DNA of 64,000 nucleotides from Candidatus Bathyarchaeota archaeon (GTDB lineage Archaea > Thermoproteota > Bathyarchaeia > Bathyarchaeales > Bathycorpusculaceae). A program made the position numbers and the translations under genes. This document shows positions 26,154 through 34,992 of the stretch, one piece after another. The notes under the pieces were generated by a model, which was not told the DNA's origin, did not search any database, and saw only the letters and a program-made list of their open reading frames with translations. The DNA lies in the NCBI GenBank assembly GCA_003164295.1, contig PLTA01000061.1:179-64178 (forward strand), given 5' to 3'. Numbering within the stretch: the stretch's first letter is position 1; every line of letters starts with the position of its first letter.

Positions 26154-26411
26154 GTGAATGTTTTTTTGGTTATAATTTTGGGAAATCTTGTTCCAGACAT
26201 TGATGAAAATGCAAAACTTTGCGTGTGCCCTGGTTGCCCAACGTATAAGCAATCAAATTTAAGCAACAATGTTTTTTGCGCAAGAGGAAAAGCTAATCAG
26301 CCTGCTAAGGCTGTTGGGTGTTTATGTCCTGATTGCCCAGTTTTTAAAAAGTATGCGCTTGGTCAAATGTATTATTGTGTTTTAGGAAAATCTGTAGAAA
26401 TAAAAAGTTAA
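26154..26411 (+). CDS. DUF2769 cysteine-rich protein with two repeats
   Basis: Two halves have the same cysteine pattern: CVCPGCPTYKQ ending in FCARGK, and CLCPDCPVFKK ending in YCVLGK. This is an internal duplication with eight cysteines able to hold two metal ions or clusters. It fits the DUF2769 family of small archaeal proteins. The GTG at 26154 gives a hydrophobic 12-residue lead that may be untranslated, with the true start nearer VPDIDENAKLC. Function unknown. Confidence 0.7.
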   Translation: MNVFLVIILGNLVPDIDENAKLCVCPGCPTYKQSNLSNNVFCARGKANQPAKAVGCLCPDCPVFKKYALGQMYYCVLGKSVEIKS

Positions 26412-26431
26412 TGCGGCTTTGAGGCTGATTC

Positions 26432-26583
26432 TGGGGTTTTTTTGGGGTAAATTTTTGTTCTTTGTGTTTTAGGTTGCTTTTTGGATTTGGCGTTTGAATT
26501 GTTTGCAGGTTGCGTACACAGAAGTATGCCAAAGTATAAGGAAGTATACAGAAGTACAATCGTTTACAAGCACGTATACTTGC
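26432..26583 (-). repeat. Phased-repeat element, copy A
   Basis: On the plus strand seven consecutive 10-bp units (GTACACAGAA, GTATGCCAAA, GTATAAGGAA, GTATACAGAA, GTACAATCGT, TTACAAGCAC, GTATACTTGC) fill 26514-26583. Immediately left lies the conserved module, which read on the minus strand is GCAACCTGCAAAC, then CAAAAAGCAACC and TAAAACACAAAGAA. The two CAACCT motifs start exactly 36 bases apart (26512 and 26476 on the minus strand). It sits between two converging genes. The rest of the 26412-26797 gap is T-rich and includes a repeated GGTCTAAAACG (near 26667 and 26686). Confidence 0.75.
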
Positions 26584-26797
26584 GGAACTTAAAGCCCCGC
26601 ACTTTTTTGTTCTTTTTATTTCAAGTTGTTTTCTCAGTTAGGGGCTTTATTTGTTTGCGGGTTTCGGTCTAAAACGTTAGATAAGGTCTAAAACGGTTTG
26701 AAAAGTTCCAGAAAGGTTGGAAGGTCCATTCCTTTTCTATTTTTAGTAACTTATTTTTCAAGAGCTTAATTAGAGACGAGAAGAATCTTCATTAAAA

Positions 26798-29290
26798 CTA
26801 ATTTGTCGAAGAGTTTTTATCTAGCTGTTCTGCTTCAGAGTCTCTTGCAGTTATGCAGTTAGCGGTCTGTGAGCTTTCAGGGTTTTCAGCTGTTGGTAAA
26901 GTTGGTTGCTGCGCCAATATCGGTGTCGCCTGGCTTGGTAGCTGAAGAGGTTGAATCTGCTTCCATGTCACCACTATATTCTTTTTAAAAGATTTTTCAA
27001 ACAAATCTTTTTTCTTGTTTATAGCATACTCTTCCAGAATTGGGTTAAGAAAAACTGATCCCTGAACAATCACGTTCTCAAAAGCAACATGAGCCTCCAC
27101 ATTTTGAACTATAGATTGATGCGAGAAATCCAAGCTGTCTGCTAAACGCAAAATGCCCGCCAAAATCGAAACTTTCCTCTTTAATTCACGATTAAGCGAA
27201 GTAAAGTTATAATGCGTATTTTTTGGGCATCCTTTACGATGGTACCTAGCTATATTTGCAATGACTCGCCTCTCGCCAGAAGTAAACGGAAGCTGCGCAT
27301 CGTTTAAAATCAGTTTAAGCGAAGTTTTATGATGTCCTTTTGATCCTTGTGATAAGCCTATGTCATGAAGAATCGCCGCGCATTCAAGCCAACAACACTC
27401 CCTCTTGCCTAGCTTGTGCAAGTCTTTCAAGCAATCAAAAAGTTGCGTAGACAATTTTCTTACCTGATCCGAATGTTTCAGCTCCAGCCAATATTTCCTT
27501 GCAACTCCCCTTGCACTCTTCATTATCACAGCGCATTTTATTTCCATATCATTTTCTCGAGTCTTATCCTCAGCCAAAATGCCCTCAAGAGATAACCCGC
27601 GAAGCAATACTTGGGAATAACTTTCAGGTGCCCCTTTCCTTCTAAGAGCATCAGCTGCCGCCTCCACCTCATAATTTACCCTTACTAGCTCAACAGAAAA
27701 GGGGTTAGCTGTAATCACAGCATAAGCAGCTTGTGGATTTGCGTCTCTTGGCATCCCCACGGTTCCTGGATTAATAAATAAAGTTCCGTCGACTTTTTTT
27801 GTGAATTGGTCATGAGAATGACCAAAGACAATAATATCCACACCTGATTTTTGAGCCAATTCCTCAAATCTCTTCTCAGGCGTATCATGATAGAGATGTT
27901 CATCGACAGAGTCAGGGCTACCATGTACCATTAGAAGCTTTTTGTGAAAGATTTCAAGCTCAAGTTTAGCTGGTAAAGTGCGAAGGTAAGTTTCATTAGA
28001 CTTTGAAAGTACGTTTCTGCTATATTCCAGCGAAAATTTTTTGGATCCTTTCCCAATGTTAGTTTTATCCAAAACTTCTAAATCGAAATTTCCAATAACA
28101 CTAAGCGCATTTTTCGAGTAAAGCGCTTGAATGACTTCGTTAGGAAAAGCTCCAAACCCTATCAAATCGCCAGCGTTTAGAAAAACAGTTATTCCTCGAC
28201 GTCCAGCATCCTGCATTACTGCTTCAAGAGCATTAAGATTTGCATGAATATCAGCAATTAAAGCAATTTTGACATAAGGATTAGCTAGCTCTGCCTGTGT
28301 TCTAAAAGTGGCCACAACAAATCCAGCACTTGCATTTTTCCTCAATTCTTCAAATGCGTTTTTGCTTTTCTCTTCATCCCAAAAACTTACGAATTTTTCG
28401 TAATAATTTTTTCTTTTTTCTTTAATGTGCTCGAGAAATTTGAGAAGATCTTGATTGCTGTCGGCGACTGCTTGTTCATTTTCTGCAAACGCAGAAACTT
28501 CACTTTCCATCTCATTTATGAATTTTGGAATACTCGCGATCCATACGTCGCAGTCATGCATTTCGCCAAGTGTGTCTTGAAAATTTTTTATCATTTCTAT
28601 TTCAGATGACAGTTCCTCAGGGTAAAGTGGAGCAAACGACTCCATAGTGTACCGGAGCCATTTGGCTTTTATGCGCATTTCATGATGCTTGAGAATCTCA
28701 TTTTCCTTATGAACAAACTCTTCCATAGCTAAAAAATTGTCAAGTTTGGCTGATATTTGCCAGAAAGCCTTTTCACGAACAACAAACAAATTGAAAAAAG
28801 TGCTCGTTGATTCTTTGACAATTTGTTGACAATAATTAGTAATTTGCTCGAGAACTTTACATTTTTCAAGTTCTTCCAGTCCACTGATTACACTTACTTG
28901 TAGGTTTGTTCTCCGTTCAATATGTCTCTCAAGTAAACTCTCTATTCCTGTTTTGGGTTCGGTGGGCGGAAGTTGTTTAATGTAGTCTTTTATGACTTCA
29001 ATTTGAACGTCAAGGTCTCTTGCATTACCTAGAAACTGTGTTACTTTTTTGATTTCGTTTAGCCATTTTTTGTAACGTTTCTTTGGGAAACATTCTTGAA
29101 AAATGGGCATGGCGGCTCTTATTCTTCGTGAGGTGACTCGCATTTTATGGACGTACTCGATGTCTTCGCTTTTTTCAACACCGTCAATTTGGGCTTCAAT
29201 TGTTAAAAAAAGTTTAGTTAGGGCTTCAGCTCCAAAACGGCAGTAATTAGAATCTATTATGGTGCCATTTGAGTCAAAGCGAGTAGTCAA
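26798..29290 (-). CDS. CHAD - metallophosphoesterase - HD triple-domain protein, copy 1
   Basis: Three domains occur in order. Residues about 15-310 are a CHAD domain (conserved His alpha-helical, polyphosphate-binding), with YVHKMRVTSRRIRAA, GNARDLDVQ, HHEMRIKAKWLRYTMES and LGEMHDCDVW. About 340-545 is a calcineurin-like phosphoesterase with ADIHANLNALE, NAGDLIGFG, GNFD, VHGSPDS and GHSHDQF. About 575-770 is an HD domain like the Ppx C-terminus, with AAILHDIGLS, GHHKTSLKLI and IARYHRKG. A low-complexity tail ends it. Start is TTG 29290 behind a GAGG motif. The domains suggest binding and hydrolysis of polyphosphate or a related phosphate ester; the true substrate is unknown. Paralog of 32662-34992. 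Confidence 0.9.
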   Translation of the reverse strand: MTTRFDSNGTIIDSNYCRFGAEALTKLFLTIEAQIDGVEKSEDIEYVHKMRVTSRRIRAAMPIFQECFPKKRYKKWLNEIKKVTQFLGNARDLDVQIEVIKDYIKQLPPTEPKTGIESLLERHIERRTNLQVSVISGLEELEKCKVLEQITNYCQQIVKESTSTFFNLFVVREKAFWQISAKLDNFLAMEEFVHKENEILKHHEMRIKAKWLRYTMESFAPLYPEELSSEIEMIKNFQDTLGEMHDCDVWIASIPKFINEMESEVSAFAENEQAVADSNQDLLKFLEHIKEKRKNYYEKFVSFWDEEKSKNAFEELRKNASAGFVVATFRTQAELANPYVKIALIADIHANLNALEAVMQDAGRRGITVFLNAGDLIGFGAFPNEVIQALYSKNALSVIGNFDLEVLDKTNIGKGSKKFSLEYSRNVLSKSNETYLRTLPAKLELEIFHKKLLMVHGSPDSVDEHLYHDTPEKRFEELAQKSGVDIIVFGHSHDQFTKKVDGTLFINPGTVGMPRDANPQAAYAVITANPFSVELVRVNYEVEAAADALRRKGAPESYSQVLLRGLSLEGILAEDKTRENDMEIKCAVIMKSARGVARKYWLELKHSDQVRKLSTQLFDCLKDLHKLGKRECCWLECAAILHDIGLSQGSKGHHKTSLKLILNDAQLPFTSGERRVIANIARYHRKGCPKNTHYNFTSLNRELKRKVSILAGILRLADSLDFSHQSIVQNVEAHVAFENVIVQGSVFLNPILEEYAINKKKDLFEKSFKKNIVVTWKQIQPLQLPSQATPILAQQPTLPTAENPESSQTANCITARDSEAEQLDKNSSTN

Positions 29291-29380
29291 GCCAAATGCC
29301 TCAACAATTCATGCATAAACTAACGATTTTCTTCTTTTTCATTGACTTAACTCTTTCGTTAAAACCTTAATTTTAAGCAG

Positions 29381-29395
29381 TAGAAAAAGTTAAAT
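29381..29395 (+). promoter_or_regulatory. Promoter of GIY-YIG-like gene 1
   Basis: TAGAAAAAGTTAAATCC lies 38 bases before the ATG and is nearly the same as TAGAAAAGGTTAAATTT, 39 bases before the paralog at 37463. The TTAAAT core is 24-29 bases from the start codon, so transcription should begin at or very near the ATG (leaderless mRNA). Inference from spacing. Confidence 0.55.
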
Positions 29396-29418
29396 CCCTC
29401 GTGTAGTCTTAGTGAACT

Positions 29419-30063
29419 ATGAATTCTAAAAATCTTTTGGAAACAGGATTCTCCGAATGTAACCTATTGAAAACTCTAACATTCTCAAATATGCCTCAAG
29501 ATAAAGGTTCCGTAATCGTAATAGTGGATCAAGAACTCTCAGGAAAGCCCGAATCTGATATTCTGTATATTGGACGCACCAAAAAACCAGCCAAAAGGAT
29601 ACTTGGTGGATATTTAGCAGGATACGGCGGAAAAACCACAAAAAAAATTAACCAGATGCTTTTTGACGAAGGCTACATAGAAAAAACAGCTATAAGCTGG
29701 ATACTGACAGAAAAACCAAGAATTATGCAAGAAGAATTGCTTGCCAAATTCAAAGAAGAACACGGTGAACTACCAGCATGGAACACCAAAAAGAAGCTCT
29801 TAACTAAAACCAAGGCAACACCAGCTTTTAAGCCAAAAGAAAAAGCTGCTCCAGCACCAAAAGCTAAAGCAGTAGCTCCGAAAACTATCGCCAAAAAAGC
29901 AGCAAAGGCCAGTCCAAAAACTAAAGCCGTGACGCCGAAAAAAACCGCAGCCAAAGAGGAAATGTCAACTAAAACCGAGGCAACAAGCAAAGAGGAAACT
30001 GCCCCAGAAATGGCAGAAAAGGCAAAAAACGAAGCACCTTCAGATAATTCAATGGCAACTTAG
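29419..30063 (+). CDS. GIY-YIG-like domain protein with Lys/Ala-rich tail
   Basis: Residues about 28-125 look like a GIY-YIG-type fold: SVIVIVDQ, then SDILYIGRTKKPAKRILGGY with the YIG strand and following Arg helix, a Glu in MQEELLAKFKEEHGELPAWN and the closing Asn. These positions match the Tyr/Arg/Glu/Asn set of GIY-YIG nucleases, but the first Gly-Ile-Tyr is degenerate, so activity is uncertain. Residues about 130-214 are a disordered tail of Lys, Ala, Pro and Thr resembling histone H1 C-termini, suited to binding DNA or polyanions. A shorter-tailed paralog is at 37463. It lies within a polyphosphate gene cluster. Confidence 0.65.
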   Translation: MNSKNLLETGFSECNLLKTLTFSNMPQDKGSVIVIVDQELSGKPESDILYIGRTKKPAKRILGGYLAGYGGKTTKKINQMLFDEGYIEKTAISWILTEKPRIMQEELLAKFKEEHGELPAWNTKKKLLTKTKATPAFKPKEKAAPAPKAKAVAPKTIAKKAAKASPKTKAVTPKKTAAKEEMSTKTEATSKEETAPEMAEKAKNEAPSDNSMAT

Positions 30064-30160
30064 GAATCAATCAAACTCTTCTTCTTTTTTTGTAACAGTT
30101 TTCAGAAGGTTCCCTGGCCAATATTAAGCCGTAGTCTATTCTTTAATCAGAGTGTTTAGC

Positions 30161-31063
30161 ATGTCGATGGATGTAGAAAGCTTCAAAGTGTTGCCGGGCA
30201 AGAAGACAAGTTTGGATTCTTATGATCCAGGTTCAATTCCAAGATGGGCCAAAGATGAGGAAGAAAAAGAAGGAAAAAAAAGTCTAAAAGAGCAGGCGCT
30301 AGCTGTTCTCGAAGCAAACAGGCAAAAACTCGTTGAAATGCAAGAATTGCTTTGGGCAAGTGATACTTATTCTATGTTAATTGTTCTCCAAGGAATGGAC
30401 GCAGCAGGAAAGGACAGTACAATCGCTCATGTAATGTCAGGCGTCAACCCTCAAGGCTGCCAAGTAACAAGTTTTAAAACTCCCTCTGAAGAAGAACTTA
30501 GACACGATTTTCTTTGGCGACACTATAAATCTCTTCCAGAAAGGGGAATGATAGGCATTTTTAATCGTTCTTATTATGAAGATGTACTAATAGTTAAGGT
30601 GCGTCCGGAAGTTTTGAAAATGCAAAAGTTGCCTCCTGCTGAGGAAGGAAAAGACTTTTGGAAACATCGGTATGAGGACGTAAATCTTTTTGAACGCCAC
30701 TTAATTCGCAATGGAACTGTAGTTCTGAAATTCTTTTTAAATGTCTCAGAGGATGAACAGAAGCAACGATTGCTTAAACGTCTTGACAATCCTGATAAAA
30801 ATTGGAAATTCTCGCTTACGGATCTTTCAGAGAGATCAAAATGGAAAGATTACATGGATGCATACGAAGATATGCTAAATGAGACAAGTACTGAATGGGC
30901 GCCATGGTATGTTATTCCGGCAGATAAGAAATGGGTGGCACATGCATCGATTTCTGAAATTATAGTATCGGTGATAAAAAAATTAAATTTGAAATACCCT
31001 GTTTTGACCCCAGATCAAAACGAGGCTTTGAAAAAAGCGAAGTCTGAACTAGAAAAAGAATAA
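30161..31063 (+). CDS. ppk2: Polyphosphate:nucleotide phosphotransferase, PPK2 family
   Basis: PPK2 enzymes move phosphate between polyphosphate and nucleotides. Key features: Walker A in VLQGMDAAGKDSTIAHVM, FKTPSEEELRHDFLWR, the lid-type RGMIGIFNRSYYEDVLIVKV and LKFFLNVSEDEQKQRL, then DPDKNWKFS-like NPDKNWKFSLTDLSER. About 300 residues, single-domain. The open frame begins at GTG 30152, but ATG 30161 or 30167 is more likely. It follows the GIY-YIG-like gene on the same strand. AMP or ADP preference cannot be told by eye. Confidence 0.94.
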   Translation: MSMDVESFKVLPGKKTSLDSYDPGSIPRWAKDEEEKEGKKSLKEQALAVLEANRQKLVEMQELLWASDTYSMLIVLQGMDAAGKDSTIAHVMSGVNPQGCQVTSFKTPSEEELRHDFLWRHYKSLPERGMIGIFNRSYYEDVLIVKVRPEVLKMQKLPPAEEGKDFWKHRYEDVNLFERHLIRNGTVVLKFFLNVSEDEQKQRLLKRLDNPDKNWKFSLTDLSERSKWKDYMDAYEDMLNETSTEWAPWYVIPADKKWVAHASISEIIVSVIKKLNLKYPVLTPDQNEALKKAKSELEKE

Positions 31064-31090
31064 GAATCCATAACCCAAAATTTTTTTAAT

Positions 31091-32677
31091 TTATGGTAGC
31101 GTTTGCTCAACCGTGCACCTGGCGTCTAGGTGCTTCCCGAAGGCATCATAAAACGCTTGCTGATTTTGAATGATGCTCCATTCTTCAAGACTGCAATCTG
31201 AATCTGAATAAAATGAGAGCAGTACTTTATCGCCATTAACTTTGATAAATTCCGCCTTCTTTACAAGACCACAATGGCTTCGATCCAATTTTTCAGCGAA
31301 TCTTAGAAAAGTTGAAAGAATTGCGATGGCTTCATTAGTTTTTTCATCAAATCCTGACTCTTTCAATGCTTTTTTGGAAGGTAACTTTTTCCTATGAAAA
31401 CGTGCGATATTGGCCATAATTTTGGTTTCGTTCTCATCAAAACCTAGAAGTTCAGCATTGCTAATGATATAATGTGAATGAAGATGATGATTGTTAAAAG
31501 AGAGAAAATCGCCGACATCATGCAAAGTTGCTGCATGTTTGAGTAATTCTTTTTCTGATTCGCCCAAATTATGTAATCCAATTTGCTTTGCACTATCAAA
31601 AAGCTGCAACGCCAAAGAAGCCACTGTTTCAGAATGTTTCTCATCGAAGTTACATGACCTGCCTAAATGCAGAACGCTCCTATTCCTCATGGGGGCTTTT
31701 TGAAGTTCTCGAAAACCTTCAAAATTTGATAAATACTCAACAAGAAGTCCATCTCGGAGTTCTCTATGACTAATGTGGATTACTTCTAAACCAAACTCTT
31801 CCATAATCGCTTCCATTATAGCTGCTCCCGCAATTATAATGTCTGCTCGATCAGGATTTATCGCAGGTATCTTTTTTCTTTCTTCGAGAGCAAGAGCGCA
31901 AAGAATTGGAGCCAATTTTTTTAAGCTCTTTCTTGATAGGGTAAGTCCTTCTCCTCCATTGCCGTTTTTCTTAAAGATTTTATTTGCAATTTCGGCAAGG
32001 TTTATGATTGTTCCTGATGATCCCCATGCTAATCTTACACCGTACTCTAAAACTCTAGGTCTGACTGCGCGTACTTTACTGCAAGCATAATTTTTTATTT
32101 TTTTATAAACCCCATATCCTATGTGACCAGTCCAGCCTTCACCTATAAATTGAGATGTTAACCTAATTGCGCCAACCCTGAGACTATGAATATAAAAACA
32201 TTCATGCTGGTTTCCGATAGCGATTTCAGTGCTACCGCCGCCTAAATCGATAAAAATGGCCTTCTCTTCACCGATATCTATTCCATTGGACACGCCAATA
32301 CAAATCAGGCGGGCTTCGTCTTCTCCTGAAATCACCTTCACATTTAGTCCAGTTTCTTTGCGGAGCTTTAATAGAAAATCGGCTTGATTTTTTGCTTCTC
32401 GAATAGCGGATGTTCCGACCGCTATTATTTCTTTGGCACCATAAGTTTTTGCTAAATCAGCAAATTTTCCGCAAACAAAAATCGCTCGTTCCATTGCTTC
32501 TGGTTTAAGTATATTATCTTTAAATTCTTGTTCGCCAAGTCGCACAACTTCTTTTTCTTGACTAACAATCGTATAAGAAAAATTGGGGTTTATTCTCACC
32601 ACTAAAAGACGCACTGCATTTGTTCCGATGTCTACAAATCCCACTACCGGTGGCGGATTTTTTACTTTTGTTCCCAT
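31091..32677 (-). CDS. ppx: Exopolyphosphatase / pppGpp phosphatase (Ppx/GppA) with HD domain
   Basis: Ppx removes terminal phosphates from polyphosphate. The ASKHA core (residues 1-310) shows GFVDIGTNAVRLLVV, VGTSAIREAKNQ, VISGEDEARLICIGV, the phosphate loop IDLGGGSTEIAIG and AWGSSGTIINLAEI. The C-terminal part (about 320-510) is an HD domain with HAATLHDVGDFLSF and IARFHRKKLPS, related in sequence to the HD part of both CHAD fusions. 528 residues. Its start overlaps the end of CHAD copy 2 by 16 bases, so ppk1, the CHAD fusion and ppx form one coupled operon. Confidence 0.95.
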   Translation of the reverse strand: MGTKVKNPPPVVGFVDIGTNAVRLLVVRINPNFSYTIVSQEKEVVRLGEQEFKDNILKPEAMERAIFVCGKFADLAKTYGAKEIIAVGTSAIREAKNQADFLLKLRKETGLNVKVISGEDEARLICIGVSNGIDIGEEKAIFIDLGGGSTEIAIGNQHECFYIHSLRVGAIRLTSQFIGEGWTGHIGYGVYKKIKNYACSKVRAVRPRVLEYGVRLAWGSSGTIINLAEIANKIFKKNGNGGEGLTLSRKSLKKLAPILCALALEERKKIPAINPDRADIIIAGAAIMEAIMEEFGLEVIHISHRELRDGLLVEYLSNFEGFRELQKAPMRNRSVLHLGRSCNFDEKHSETVASLALQLFDSAKQIGLHNLGESEKELLKHAATLHDVGDFLSFNNHHLHSHYIISNAELLGFDENETKIMANIARFHRKKLPSKKALKESGFDEKTNEAIAILSTFLRFAEKLDRSHCGLVKKAEFIKVNGDKVLLSFYSDSDCSLEEWSIIQNQQAFYDAFGKHLDARCTVEQTLP

Positions 32678-34992
32678 GTCAACATCAATTTCTTATCGAA
32701 GACCTTTTCAAACAAATCTTTCTTCTTATTAAAAGCCTGCTCTTCTAGTGTCAATTGAGCTTCGGAAACGCATTCAACAGTAATCCTTTTGCCTTCAACT
32801 TTAAGATTTATGTTTCTTATGGCTGATTCGTGAGAGCAATCTAAGCCATCTGCAACGCGCAAAATGCTTGCAAGAATTTTCAACTTTTCTATAGTTGAGT
32901 CATCTAATGTTGCAAGATTGTAATGATTTGGCTTAGGCAAACCTTTGCGGTGATACCTTGCGATGCTTGCAATTATCCGTCTTTCTTGAGATGTGAAGGG
33001 CAATTGTGTATCGTTAAGGATGAGTTTAGCGCTTTTTTTATGATGACTGCCTCCGGTTTTTGATAAGCCTACATCATGCAAAATTGTTGCGCATTCAAGC
33101 CAGCATCGTTCCCGCTGCCCTAACTCGTGAATATTGATTAACTCGTCAAAGAACTCTAAAGCAAGACGAGTTACTTGTTCATAGTGTTCTTTGTCGGGCC
33201 AATATTTTTCCGCAATCTTTCTTGATTTTTCGACTATGGTTTTGTAGTCTTGCGTCATTGATTTTTCTTTTGCAATATCTTCCACAATGACCCTGTCAAG
33301 AGAGACGCCTCGAAGAATCATCTGGGCGAAGCTTTCAGGCAACTCTTTTTTTCTAAGTGCTTGTGCTGTTGCTTCGACGTCGTAATCGCATCTTATCAAT
33401 TCAATATTGAAAGGATTAAAACTTAAAATTGCATATGCTGTCTGCGGGTTTTCATCACTAGGTCTTCCGACGCTTCCAGGGTTGACAAAACTGGCTCCAT
33501 TTACTTGTTTCCAGAATTGTTCATGAGAGTGTCCAAGGATTATTACGTCCGCTCCAGCCTCATCTGCAAGAGATTTCAACTGCTTATCAGGTGTATCATG
33601 GTAAATGTGTTCTTCAATCGACTTTGGGCTGCCATGTGTTACAAACAATTTTTTTCCAGCGATTTCAAAGTGCAGTTCACGCGGTAAAGAATAAAGGTAA
33701 CATTCGCATGATTTCGCCAACTCTTTTCTGGCAAATTTTAACGCAACTTTTTTTTCGCCTTTAGCTTTGGCTTTTCCCTCAATGACCTCACTGTCATAAT
33801 TCCCCAAGACACTTAACATGTTTTTTTCACACAGCAACTCAATAACTTCATTTGGGTATGGGCCAAAACCGATAGAGTCGCCAGCATTCAGAAAAATATC
33901 TACCTTGTGTTCTTCAGCATCTTCAATCACTTTTTCCAAAGCTTGCAGATTAGCATGAATGTCAGATAAAACGGCAATTTTAATATCTGGGTTAGCCAGC
34001 TTTTCTTTTATTTTTTCTTCATTCATGTTTAACCCACCGCTGATTGTTTTCCTAAGTTGAATGAAAAAACCGCTCTTCTTATTTTCGTTCCAGAGATTAA
34101 CAAATTGGTTCATCAGTTCCTTCTTTTTTTCTTGCAGGTAACTTAAAAGATTAAAAAGTGCTTTTTCGATGTTAACCGCGTCTATTTTTTCTTTATTCGT
34201 CTCTTTTGTTTTATCAATAAATTTTGGAATTTGCTCAATCCAAACAACGTTGTCTTGCATTTCACCTAGCACATCTTGAAATGACTTTATTGTTTCAATT
34301 TCTTTTTCAAGTTTATTTCCGTAAAGTTCCGCAAAAATTTCCATGGTATATCGTAGTTTCTTGGCAAATATTCTCATTTCATGATGCCTTTGGGTTTCAT
34401 TTTCCAAGTAAACGTATTGTTCCATTGACAGAAAATCGTCTAATCTAAAGGAAATGTTCCAGCGAGCTTTTTCGAGAACTTTATTTGGTTCAAAAATCTC
34501 ATTTGATTGATCGGCAATTGTTTCTTCACAAAATCTACGGATATCCTTCAAAGTGCCAGTCATTCTTAGCTTGTTTAATCCGTTAACAATTGAGGGTTGA
34601 ATGTTTTTTCTGTCGTCCCTCTGGCACTCAAGAAACACATCGATACCTGCTTTTTCAGGCTCAGATGTGAGTTTTTGACGATATTTCTCTATGAAAGTTA
34701 TTTGCACATCTAGATCTCTTGCGTTGGCAAGTAAAGGCGTGACTTTCTTTATTTTGCCTGACCATTTCTTGAAATCTTTTCTGGGAAAGCAGAATCTAAA
34801 AAGAGGCATTGTTGCTCTGAGTCTACGCGATGTGACACGGGTTTTATGGACACATTTGATATAGTTTTTGTTTTTTATGACCCCATCGGTTGGGGGCGCA
34901 AAATTTTTTATAAGTTTTAGAACCTTTTCGGAGCCGAATTTGCAATAACTTTGGTCAATTTGGCATTTTTGAGGCTTAATTGGGCCGTTCAT
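32662..34992 (-). CDS. CHAD - metallophosphoesterase - HD triple-domain protein, copy 2
   Basis: Same architecture as the gene at 26798. The CHAD domain (about 15-320) has KCVHKTRVTSRRLRAT, ANARDLDVQ, RHHEMRIFAKKLRYTMEI and LGEMQDNVVW. The phosphoesterase (about 345-550) has SDIHANLQALE, NAGDSIGFG, GNYDSEV, THGSPKS and GHSHEQF. The HD domain (about 580-770) has ATILHDVGLSK, SHHKKSAKLI and IARYHRKG. Metal-ligand residues of both catalytic domains are kept. ATG 34992 overlaps ppk1 by 17 bases and the 3' end overlaps ppx, so the protein should be made in step with PPK1 and Ppx. Likely role: binding polyphosphate and cleaving a phosphate ester linked to it; the substrate is not known. Confidence 0.92.
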   Translation of the reverse strand: MNGPIKPQKCQIDQSYCKFGSEKVLKLIKNFAPPTDGVIKNKNYIKCVHKTRVTSRRLRATMPLFRFCFPRKDFKKWSGKIKKVTPLLANARDLDVQITFIEKYRQKLTSEPEKAGIDVFLECQRDDRKNIQPSIVNGLNKLRMTGTLKDIRRFCEETIADQSNEIFEPNKVLEKARWNISFRLDDFLSMEQYVYLENETQRHHEMRIFAKKLRYTMEIFAELYGNKLEKEIETIKSFQDVLGEMQDNVVWIEQIPKFIDKTKETNKEKIDAVNIEKALFNLLSYLQEKKKELMNQFVNLWNENKKSGFFIQLRKTISGGLNMNEEKIKEKLANPDIKIAVLSDIHANLQALEKVIEDAEEHKVDIFLNAGDSIGFGPYPNEVIELLCEKNMLSVLGNYDSEVIEGKAKAKGEKKVALKFARKELAKSCECYLYSLPRELHFEIAGKKLFVTHGSPKSIEEHIYHDTPDKQLKSLADEAGADVIILGHSHEQFWKQVNGASFVNPGSVGRPSDENPQTAYAILSFNPFNIELIRCDYDVEATAQALRKKELPESFAQMILRGVSLDRVIVEDIAKEKSMTQDYKTIVEKSRKIAEKYWPDKEHYEQVTRLALEFFDELINIHELGQRERCWLECATILHDVGLSKTGGSHHKKSAKLILNDTQLPFTSQERRIIASIARYHRKGLPKPNHYNLATLDDSTIEKLKILASILRVADGLDCSHESAIRNINLKVEGKRITVECVSEAQLTLEEQAFNKKKDLFEKVFDKKLMLTWEQK

